Shown here: positions 6,859 to 12,615 of the stretch, in pieces | How the letters are laid out: the number at the start of each line of letters is the position of its first letter | Numbering within the stretch: the stretch's first letter is position 1 | Source: Bacillota bacterium | GTDB taxonomy: Bacteria > Bacillota > Clostridia > Clostridiales > Clostridiaceae | Assembly (NCBI GenBank): GCA_023424785.1 | Contig: JAFADP010000091.1 | Span: 1-12,615, forward strand | Reading direction: 5' to 3' | Length of the DNA stretch: 12,615 bases | Notes under the pieces: generated by a model | What the model saw: only the letters and a program-made list of their open reading frames with translations | Told to the model about the DNA's origin: nothing | Databases searched by the model: none | Translations under genes and position numbers: made by a program

Positions 6859-8544
6859 ATGAATAAAAGGATAAAAGCTATAATTGCAAGTACACTTATA
6901 TTAACTGCAAGTTTAGCTGTAGTAAGTTTTTCAGATAAAAGTAGTAAAATTGCAGAAGCATCTGAAGGCGGAAAAGCTAAAAATGTAATAATGTTAATTG
7001 GTGATGGAATGAGTACAGAAGGTATTACCTTAGCAAGACAAGTTAAAGGTGAAGATCTTGCAATGGATGAAATCTCAACTGGAAGCGTCATAACAAGTTG
7101 GTCATTAGGACCTATAACAGATTCTGCACCAGGTGGTACTGTATATGCTGTAGGAGAAAAAACATATAATAAATATATTGGAACATCAGTAAATGATACA
7201 CCTTTTGCATCAATATTAGAAGGTGCAGAAAGTATAGGAAAAGCTACTGGAATTATTGCAACATCAGAAATAACTCATGCAACTCCAGCAGACTTTACTG
7301 CTCATACTGACAATAGAAAAAACTATAATCAAATATTAAAGAATATAATAAATAATGATTTAGAAGTAGTTTTAGGTGGAGGATTTAATAAACCTTCTGG
7401 GTTTACTTCTGAAGTTAATAGTGATGAATTTGATGCATATTATAATGATAGATTAGAAGAACTAAAAGAAGAAGGTTTTGATTTTATAACAACAAAATCT
7501 GAACTTGAAAATTATGATGGCACAAAACTATGGGGAAGCTTTGCAGATGCTGACTTAAAATATGATTATGATAGAGAAGCTGATAAGGATAGTAAAGAGC
7601 CAACTCTTGCAGAAATGACAAATAAAGCTATTAAAGTTTTAGATAAGGATGAAGATGGTTTCTTTTTAATGGTAGAAGGAAGTAAAATTGACTGGGCAGC
7701 ACATGCTAATAATACAAATGGAATTGTATCTGAAATATTAGCATTTGATGAAGCAGTAAAAGAAGCTGTTGAATTTGCAAAGGAAGATGGAAATACTGTA
7801 GTTGTTGTAACAACTGACCATGGCAATAGTGGTATAACAATAGGAAGTAGTTATTATAATGAAAATATAGGATCTTATGATAAAGCAACTTTTGAAGAGA
7901 CTACAGATAATTTTAAGAATGCTAAGATTACAGAAGAAAGATTTAATTCGCTAATTTCAGGAAAAAGTGATGAGGAAATACGTCAGCTTGCTTTAGAAAA
8001 TTATAATATAGAACTAACTTCTGAAGAACTTCAAATAGTTAAAGGTGAAGTTGGAGAGGGAAGAGAAGTTGGAATAAGAGAAGTTATAGCAAGCAGATAT
8101 GGTATTGGCTATACAACTGGAGGACATACAGGAGAACAAGTATATCTTGGAGTATATGCACCAGAAGGAGTAAATCTTTTAGAAGGTGTTGTTGATAATA
8201 CAGAAGTTAATAAATATATGCAAAATGTATTATTTGGAGAAGAGTTGTTATTAAACTATACTGATAAAATATATCAAGATGGGCAAGAAAAACTTTCGCA
8301 AATTGAAGGCACTACAATAAGTATGGATACTTCAGTTAAGTACGCTCCAAAGGTTATAGTAGAAAGACTTGGAAATACCATTGAATTAGAATTATATAGT
8401 AATAACTATAAATTAAATGGAGAAGAAAAAGAACTTAAAACAGTAATGCCATATATAAAAGGAAAATTTTATATACCACAAGAGCTTATAGATATAGTAG
8501 CTTCATTAAAAGAAAATGTTAGTAGTGCAGGAGGTAAAAATTAA
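6859..8544 (+). CDS. Secreted alkaline phosphatase, released form
   Basis: A 561-residue PhoA-type alkaline phosphatase that hydrolyses extracellular phosphomonoesters to free phosphate. A Sec signal peptide is seen (basic MNKRIK, hydrophobic 8-24, likely cleavage after AEA at residue 34). Metal and catalytic residues match the family: Asp49 (IGDGM), nucleophile Ser89 in TDSAPGG, His140 and Thr142 in THATP, Glu273, Asp278 and His282 in VEGSKIDWAAHA, Asp320-His321 in TTDHGNSG, and His423 in GGHTGEQ. A histidine stands where the Escherichia coli enzyme has Asp153, as in most non-enteric members. The C-terminal part (about 507-550, with KLNGEEK and GKFYIPQEL) resembles a copper-amine-oxidase N-terminal-like stalk domain. 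There is no wall anchor. The ribosome binding site is AGGGGG (6845-6850). Confidence 0.95.
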   Translation: MNKRIKAIIASTLILTASLAVVSFSDKSSKIAEASEGGKAKNVIMLIGDGMSTEGITLARQVKGEDLAMDEISTGSVITSWSLGPITDSAPGGTVYAVGEKTYNKYIGTSVNDTPFASILEGAESIGKATGIIATSEITHATPADFTAHTDNRKNYNQILKNIINNDLEVVLGGGFNKPSGFTSEVNSDEFDAYYNDRLEELKEEGFDFITTKSELENYDGTKLWGSFADADLKYDYDREADKDSKEPTLAEMTNKAIKVLDKDEDGFFLMVEGSKIDWAAHANNTNGIVSEILAFDEAVKEAVEFAKEDGNTVVVVTTDHGNSGITIGSSYYNENIGSYDKATFEETTDNFKNAKITEERFNSLISGKSDEEIRQLALENYNIELTSEELQIVKGEVGEGREVGIREVIASRYGIGYTTGGHTGEQVYLGVYAPEGVNLLEGVVDNTEVNKYMQNVLFGEELLLNYTDKIYQDGQEKLSQIEGTTISMDTSVKYAPKVIVERLGNTIELELYSNNYKLNGEEKELKTVMPYIKGKFYIPQELIDIVASLKENVSSAGGKN

Positions 8545-10460
8545 TGCTTTCAAGAAGAACAATTAAAAAGGTAGCATGTTATACAACTTTAACTTTATTA
8601 TCAGGAATGATTTTATCTAATATAAGTACTCCTGTATCTGTTAACGCAGAAGAAAACAAAATAAAAAATGTTATTTATCTTATAGCAGATGGTATGAGCG
8701 ATAGTGTATTAACTGCATCAAAATATTATAATGATATTCAAGATGGAGTTTTAGGAAATGATAAGCTTCAAATGGATGAAATAAGAACAGGATTTGCAAA
8801 AACCGCATGGGCTAATGGTCCAATAACAGATTCTGCACCAGCTGGAACAGCTCTTTCTTCTGGATATAAAACTAATCCAGGAGTTGTAGGCTTAGATACA
8901 AATAATATTCCAAAAGCTACAATTTTAGAGGCAGCGGAACTTAGTGGACTATCTACTGGTATAATATCTACTTGTGAAATTATGCATGCTACACCTGGAG
9001 CTTTTACATCTCATAGTGTAACTAGATCAGATTATAATTCTATAATGAAACAAGAAATGTATCAAGGCATGGAAGTAGTTCTAGGGGGAGGAACTAAATT
9101 CTATGAAAGTACAGGCGGTGGAAAAAGAAATGATGGAAAAGATTTAACTAATAATATTAAAGAATTAGGTTATGATTATGTAACAACTAAAGAAGAAATG
9201 AATAACAGTACTTCAGATAAGTTATGGGGATTATTTGCAGAATCTGACTTAGATTATGATTTTGATAGACAAACTCTTAATAATGAAGAACAACCTTCTT
9301 TAGCTGAGATGACTGAAAAGGCTATTGATGTACTTGATAATAATGATAAAGGATTCTTTTTAATGGTAGAAGGAAGTAAAATAGACTGGGCAGCTCATGC
9401 TAATGATCCTTCTGGAACAATTGGTGATATTATAGCATTTGATAATGCTGTTGAAGTTGCAGTTAACTATGCAAAAGATAGAGAGGATACTATAGTAGTT
9501 GTTACTACAGACCATGCAAATAGTGGATTTAGTATAGGAAATGAAGAAACTACTGTAGGATATGATGATTTAACTTTTGAAGATTCAGTAATGCAATTAA
9601 AAGACTTTAGCTTAAGTGCAGAAAGATTTACTAAGTTAATAGAAAACAAAAGTAATACAGAAATATCTTCATTAATAACTCAGTATTATGGATATAACAA
9701 TATAAGTAGTGAAGAAATAGAACTTGCTAAAGAAGGAAAAATAAATATGGTTATGGCTGGTAGAGCTAAACTTGGTTATACAACTGGAGGACATACTGGT
9801 GGAGATGTTTATCTAGGAGTATATGCACCATATGGAGTTGATAAGTTAAGAGGAACTGTAGATAACACAGAAATTTCACAATATATTTCAGAAAAACTAA
9901 GACTTAACTTAAATGAAGCTACCTCAAAGTTATTTGGTAATATTCAAGAGTTAGCTACAGAATTAGGTGCTACATTTAATATTGATAGAAGTGATGTAGA
10001 CAATCCAATTATAGTATTACAAAAAGATAAGGTAAAGCTTAATATTCTTGCAAATACTAATATAGTTGAAGTAGAGGTTGAAGGAAAAGATAAGGTTAAA
10101 AAAGAGCTTTCTGGAGTAAGTGTAATTGGTAGTGAAGATAATGCATATTCTTCAATAGACGAAATTAAAGAAATATTATTAAAGGCATTAGAAGAGGATA
10201 AACCTAAAGATAATAATAATTCTAATAATAGTGGTAATACTCATAACAATAGTAATAGTAATACTACTAATACTACTAATAGTAATCACAATAGTAATGC
10301 TAATACATCAACTAGAAATAATAATTCTAGTTTAAGTAATACAAGTAGTAAAGGTAACTCAGTAAAAACTGGACAAGTTATTGGAACAACATTACTTTCA
10401 TTATTAAGTGCTGCATCTGCTGGAATTGGTACTATAGCATATAAGAGAAAGAAAAAATAA
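8544..10460 (+). CDS. Secreted alkaline phosphatase with stalk and noncanonical cell-wall anchor
   Basis: A 638-residue paralogue of the preceding enzyme, with start and stop codons overlapping by one base and AGGAGGT at 8529-8535 inside the upstream gene. It has its own signal peptide (likely cleavage after VNA, residue 35). The active site is complete: Asp49, nucleophile Ser97 in TDSAPAGT, His148/Thr150, Glu276, Asp281, His285, Asp323-His324 and His417. After a divergent domain (about 475-550) comes an Asn/Ser/Thr-rich linker (553-605). The end reads SVKTG (606-610), a hydrophobic stretch (611-633) and KRKKK, the layout of a sortase signal with SVKTG in place of LPxTG. I infer attachment to the wall, or at least to the membrane. 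A terminator follows at 10471. Confidence 0.93.
   Translation: MLSRRTIKKVACYTTLTLLSGMILSNISTPVSVNAEENKIKNVIYLIADGMSDSVLTASKYYNDIQDGVLGNDKLQMDEIRTGFAKTAWANGPITDSAPAGTALSSGYKTNPGVVGLDTNNIPKATILEAAELSGLSTGIISTCEIMHATPGAFTSHSVTRSDYNSIMKQEMYQGMEVVLGGGTKFYESTGGGKRNDGKDLTNNIKELGYDYVTTKEEMNNSTSDKLWGLFAESDLDYDFDRQTLNNEEQPSLAEMTEKAIDVLDNNDKGFFLMVEGSKIDWAAHANDPSGTIGDIIAFDNAVEVAVNYAKDREDTIVVVTTDHANSGFSIGNEETTVGYDDLTFEDSVMQLKDFSLSAERFTKLIENKSNTEISSLITQYYGYNNISSEEIELAKEGKINMVMAGRAKLGYTTGGHTGGDVYLGVYAPYGVDKLRGTVDNTEISQYISEKLRLNLNEATSKLFGNIQELATELGATFNIDRSDVDNPIIVLQKDKVKLNILANTNIVEVEVEGKDKVKKELSGVSVIGSEDNAYSSIDEIKEILLKALEEDKPKDNNNSNNSGNTHNNSNSNTTNTTNSNHNSNANTSTRNNNSSLSNTSSKGNSVKTGQVIGTTLLSLLSAASAGIGTIAYKRKKK
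10200..10358 (+). repeat. Trinucleotide-rich low-complexity tract encoding the Asn/Ser/Thr stalk
   Basis: This stretch is built largely of AAT, AGT and ACT codons (AATAATAGT, AATACTACT and similar units) inside the second alkaline phosphatase gene. It encodes a flexible hydrophilic linker (residues 553-605) between the enzyme and the wall anchor. The near-repeated triplets make it prone to in-frame length change by replication slippage, which would alter stalk length without breaking the gene. Confidence 0.8.
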
Positions 10461-10470
10461 TATAATTAGT

Positions 10471-10509
10471 AAAAGATGTTGCATAAATTTTGCAACATCT
10501 TTTAATTTT
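10471..10509 (+). terminator. Rho-independent terminator after the alkaline phosphatase operon
   Basis: A perfect 13-bp stem is formed by 10471-10483 (AAAAGATGTTGCA) and 10491-10503 (TGCAACATCTTTT), with a 7-base loop TAAATTT and a T-rich tail (TTTAATTTT). It lies 10 bases after the stop codon. Its core GTTGCATAAA...TGCAAC is repeated in the terminator at 11529-11567. Confidence 0.9.
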
Positions 10510-10551
10510 AAAGTGTATTTTAAGATTTATTTAAGGTTTATCATATATAAT
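10508..10551 (+). promoter_or_regulatory. Putative PhoP-type promoter of the DUF4405 gene
   Basis: TTAAAGT (10508), TTAAGAT (10520) and TTAAGGT (10531) precede a perfect minus-10 TATAAT (10546-10551). The last two repeats are 11 bp apart, and the last repeat begins 15 bp before the minus-10. Both distances are the same as in the alkaline phosphatase promoter (repeats at 6795 and 6806, minus-10 at 6821). No minus-35 consensus is present. The first repeat is one base out of phase. The shared geometry argues for the same activator; that this is PhoP is inference. Confidence 0.5.
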
Positions 10552-10589
10552 TAAAACATAAGATAAAACTTTTTAAGGGGGCAAGTAAT

Positions 10590-11510
10590 ATGAAAAAAAT
10601 AATACTTGATATATTTATGTTAATAATATTTATATTACTTATGAATTTAAAACTTACAGGACTTGTATTCCATGAAATTTTCGGCATTACTATAGGATTA
10701 GTAGTTATTATTCATTTATTACTTAATAAAAAATGGATTAAGTCTATTGGAAGTAATTTAAAAAATAAGAATTTAAATAAAAGAGCTAAAGTAATGTTTT
10801 ATTTAAACGTATTTACTTTTATTAGTTTATTAGTATTAATAATTACTGGAATATTAATTTCAAGATATATTTTAACTTCTATAACAGTAACTAATTTGTC
10901 AGTTATAACTACAATTCATACTTTCAGTGCAAATTTATCTTTAGCTTTAATATGTATTCACATAGGTATACATTTAGATTACTTAATTAATTCTTTCAAA
11001 AATATTATTATTAATAAAAAGCTTGTATTAAAATTAACATTAACTTTCGCAATTATAATTGCTTTATATATACCAATATCTAAATATGTTTCAAATAATG
11101 GTAGTAATATGGCTTTTTATAATTCCGATACTAATAATACTAAAGGCCATAGAGACTTTAATAATATGTTTGGAGATGAAAGTTCAGATAGTAATATACC
11201 TCCAGAACCACCTGACATGAATAGTAATGGAGACTTCCCTAAAAGAGGAGGCAACAGTAGTGGCTCTTCAAATGGAGAAAGTATTAATCCTTCTCAAAAG
11301 GATGATAATGAATCTATTACATCAGATGATGAAAGTGCAAGTGATAGTGATTTATCCAGTTTTTTATCAAAGTTAACTTGTACAGGTTGTGGAAGACAAT
11401 GCTTATTATCTAATCCAAAATGCAATAAAGGTGTAAGACAAGCACAAGAGGCTACTGAAGAGTATAATAATAATTCAAACTCTTCATCTACAACTAATGG
11501 AGATATTTAA
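10590..11510 (+). CDS. DUF4405 (cytochrome b-like) membrane protein with extracellular Cys cluster
   Basis: A 306-residue protein. Five membrane helices are predicted (about 4-25, 28-46, 69-91, 104-134 and 147-166). The lysine-rich loops 47-67 and 137-148 place the C-terminus outside by the positive-inside rule. Histidines at 28 (FHEIFG), 42, 110, 124 and 128 lie in or near helices, as expected for a b-type haem four-helix core of the DUF4405 family. A Gly/Ser/Asn/Asp-rich linker (about 170-255) leads to a cysteine cluster, Cys264, 267, 271 and 278 (CxxC-x3-C-x6-C, in TGCGRQCLLSNPKC), which could bind a metal or an iron-sulphur centre. The function is unknown; an electron-transfer role is inferred. 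It has an AAGGGGG ribosome binding site, its own Pho-like promoter and terminators on both sides, so it is a single-gene unit. Confidence 0.75.
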   Translation: MKKIILDIFMLIIFILLMNLKLTGLVFHEIFGITIGLVVIIHLLLNKKWIKSIGSNLKNKNLNKRAKVMFYLNVFTFISLLVLIITGILISRYILTSITVTNLSVITTIHTFSANLSLALICIHIGIHLDYLINSFKNIIINKKLVLKLTLTFAIIIALYIPISKYVSNNGSNMAFYNSDTNNTKGHRDFNNMFGDESSDSNIPPEPPDMNSNGDFPKRGGNSSGSSNGESINPSQKDDNESITSDDESASDSDLSSFLSKLTCTGCGRQCLLSNPKCNKGVRQAQEATEEYNNNSNSSSTTNGDI

Positions 11511-11528
11511 TATATAAACTCACACAAT

Positions 11529-11567
11529 AAAAAATGTGTTGCATAAAGTCTGCAACACATTTTTTTA
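11529..11567. terminator. Bidirectional terminator between the convergent DUF4405 and PHP genes
   Basis: A 15-bp perfect stem is formed by 11529-11543 and 11551-11565 (core ATGTGTTGCA / TGCAACACAT), with a 7-base loop TAAAGTC. A runs on the left and T runs on the right give a U tail in both directions. It begins 18 bases after the DUF4405 stop and ends 2 bases before the PHP gene stop, so it serves both convergent genes. It shares its inner stem and the TAAA loop start with the terminator at 10471. Confidence 0.9.
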
Positions 11568-12338
11568 TTAAAATATTTTATCTACAATATTTAATTCATT
11601 ACATAGTTCATAAGCTTTGTCCATATATTCATCCCATAATTGTACTGGATTATGACAATCTGAATTAATAATAACCTTAACTTTACTTTCTTTAACAAAT
11701 TCAAAAAACTTATAGTGAGGATAAGAATATCTTTCACCATCTTTAAATAGAGCTTTTCCTCTTCTTAGACCATTTGCATTAAATTCTAATATAAAATCTC
11801 TTTCTTTAGCACCATTAATAATAATTTTACATGCCTCTTCACAATTATCATCCCATAAAAAATCATTAACAAAAAATATATCTGGATGTCCTATTATTTT
11901 AAAGAATCCAGAATCCATAGCATTTATTATGGAGTTAGCATAGCTAATATATTCTGAAGTATGTTTTATTTCATATATATTCTTCATTTCACCATTATTG
12001 CTCATAAAATAGTGTTGACCTAAAAGCATATAATCCAATTTATATTCATCTAATAATTCATTATAAAATTTATGTTCTCTTGGATCATATTCAATTTCTA
12101 CTCCACATTTAATAGTTATTTTGTCTTTGTACTTAATTTTTAAGTTATCTATTGTTTTAATATAATCCTCAAGCTCACTAAAATCCATTCTTAACCCGTA
12201 TCTATTATCATAAAATGGTCCATGGTCACTAAAGCCTAATACAGAAATATTTTTATTAATAGCTTCTATAACAAAATCTTCTTCACTTCCTTGTGCATGA
12301 CCACAACGATAAGTATGTGTATGATAATTTCCTCTCAT
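11568..12338 (-). CDS. PHP-domain metal-dependent phosphoesterase (histidinol-phosphatase-like)
   Basis: A 256-residue cytosolic PHP-superfamily protein. Its metal ligands are visible in order: His6 and His8 in YHTHTYRCGH, His14, Asp38-His39 in FSDHGPF, Glu81 in CGVEIEY, His109 in GQHYF, His151 in IGHPD, and Asp227 and His229 in NSDCHNP. This is the full set for a trinuclear metal site. The size and the QLWDEY ending fit the HisK-like histidinol-phosphatase branch, which removes phosphate from L-histidinol phosphate. No other his genes are nearby, so the true substrate may be another phosphoester; I therefore give no symbol. It is a single gene, divergent from the aldo/keto reductase, with an AGGGGG ribosome binding site on its strand (12351 down to 12346). 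Confidence 0.85.
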   Translation of the reverse strand: MRGNYHTHTYRCGHAQGSEEDFVIEAINKNISVLGFSDHGPFYDNRYGLRMDFSELEDYIKTIDNLKIKYKDKITIKCGVEIEYDPREHKFYNELLDEYKLDYMLLGQHYFMSNNGEMKNIYEIKHTSEYISYANSIINAMDSGFFKIIGHPDIFFVNDFLWDDNCEEACKIIINGAKERDFILEFNANGLRRGKALFKDGERYSYPHYKFFEFVKESKVKVIINSDCHNPVQLWDEYMDKAYELCNELNIVDKIF

Positions 12339-12482
12339 ATTAGCGCCCCCTTTTATAGTTAAAAAGTATATTTATATTATATATTATAATGTATAGTGTT
12401 AACAAACATTGTGATAACGATTTAATAGTTGTAAAGATGGTGATATAATATGTATAATAAGTACTTTTTTAGGGGGAAACAT
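12339..12482. promoter_or_regulatory. Divergent promoter region of the PHP and aldo/keto reductase genes
   Basis: For the plus-strand gene, TATAAT occurs at 12444-12449 and 12453-12458. The second has TTGTAA at 12429-12434 upstream with an 18-base spacer. Several TATAAT-like boxes on the minus strand (12370-12392) can serve the PHP gene. Between them lie the palindrome TGTTAACA (12397-12404) and two related blocks 15 bp apart, GTGTTAACAAAC (12396) and GTGATAACGATT (12411), possibly an operator for a common regulator. The regulator is not identifiable from sequence. Confidence 0.4.
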
Positions 12483-12615
12483 ATGAAAAATATTAATATT
12501 GGAAATGGAAAAATTAATACATCTGCTATTGGACTTGGATGTATGAGAATGAACAAATTAAATAATAAAGAAGCAGAAAAAGTTATAAGAACATGCTTAG
12601 AACTTGGAATTAACT
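12483..12615 (+). CDS. Aldo/keto reductase, N-terminal fragment cut by the window edge
   Basis: The first 44 codons of a gene that runs off the window. The N-terminus has the AKR-family opening: a short beta hairpin (INIGNGKINTSAI), then GLGCMRMN and a helix, NNKEAEKVIRTCLELGIN, that leads into the first barrel strand. AKRs are NAD(P)H-dependent carbonyl reductases with a TIM barrel. The substrate-binding and catalytic Tyr/Lys/His residues lie beyond the window, so substrate and completeness cannot be judged. The start follows AGGGGGAA at 12471-12478. Confidence 0.85.
   Translation, partial: MKNINIGNGKINTSAIGLGCMRMNKLNNKEAEKVIRTCLELGIN

Noticed and set aside
7706..7888. A minus-strand open frame inside the first alkaline phosphatase, rich in Leu, His, Tyr and Gln
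   Set aside because: The composition is an artefact of reading codon-biased DNA in reverse, and it overlaps the catalytic core of a complete gene. Other short antisense frames (1814-1996, 4615-4854, 5991-6179, 6843-7091, 7566-7826, 9467-9649) were rejected for the same reason.
8520..8560. Possible frameshift joining two halves of one phosphatase
   Set aside because: Each gene has its own signal peptide and a full set of catalytic and metal residues, and the second has a good AGGAGGT site. They are tandem paralogues, not a split gene.
10200..10358. Possible CRISPR-like or tandem repeat array
   Set aside because: The triplet repeats are in frame, irregular and without unique spacers. They encode the Asn/Ser/Thr linker of the phosphatase.
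12388..12405. Possible Rex redox-repressor operator around TTAACAA
   Set aside because: Only one half-site fits. The opposite half (AATGTAT) does not match TTGTTAA at the required spacing.

Overview
The window is very A+T-rich chromosomal DNA from a spore-forming, anaerobe-type Firmicute, most likely a member of Clostridium in the strict sense. The evidence is the base composition, A/T-ending codons, strong purine-rich ribosome binding sites, a spore-specific spoVA cluster and Firmicute-type cell-wall sorting and PhoP-like signals. I do not assign a species.

Layout. (1) 37-2317, plus strand: a tightly packed operon of two membrane proteins (DUF969 and DUF979, the two putative 5-oxoproline transporter subunits) and pyroglutamyl peptidase Pcp, closed by a terminator at 2339-2368. 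(2) 2380-5330, minus strand: a five-gene sporulation operon reading DUF1657, a DUF421 protein with a fused C-terminal DUF1657 domain (2Duf-like), spoVAC, spoVAD, spoVAE. A second free-standing DUF1657 gene (5590-5796, plus) is divergent from it and has its own strong terminator. (3) 6018-6749, plus: a HAD-IB family phosphatase with a near-consensus housekeeping promoter. (4) 6859-10460, plus: two translationally coupled, secreted alkaline phosphatase paralogues behind a row of TTAAnnT repeats at about 11-bp steps that looks like a PhoP box. The first appears to be released. The second carries an Asn/Ser/Thr-rich stalk and a noncanonical sortase-type anchor. (5) 10590-11510, plus: a five-helix DUF4405 membrane protein with paired histidines and an extracellular Cys cluster. 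Its promoter repeats the same TTAA-to-minus-10 geometry as the phosphatase promoter. (6) 11568-12338, minus: a PHP-family (histidinol-phosphatase-like) metal phosphoesterase. (7) 12483 to the window end, plus: the start of an aldo/keto reductase.

Functional reading. The left operon would remove N-terminal pyroglutamate from peptides and move 5-oxoproline across the membrane. The spoVA block belongs to dipicolinic acid transport and spore inner-membrane properties. Its 2Duf and DUF1657 partners resemble the accessory genes of the mobile spoVA2mob operon linked to high spore heat resistance in Bacillus. The right half is phosphate-themed: a cell-surface phosphatase pair and a predicted membrane redox protein that may be co-induced by phosphate starvation. 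The most interesting points are the three DUF1657 copies around spoVA, the shared Pho-like promoter architecture, and the unexplained extracellular CxxC-x3-C-x6-C module of the DUF4405 protein.
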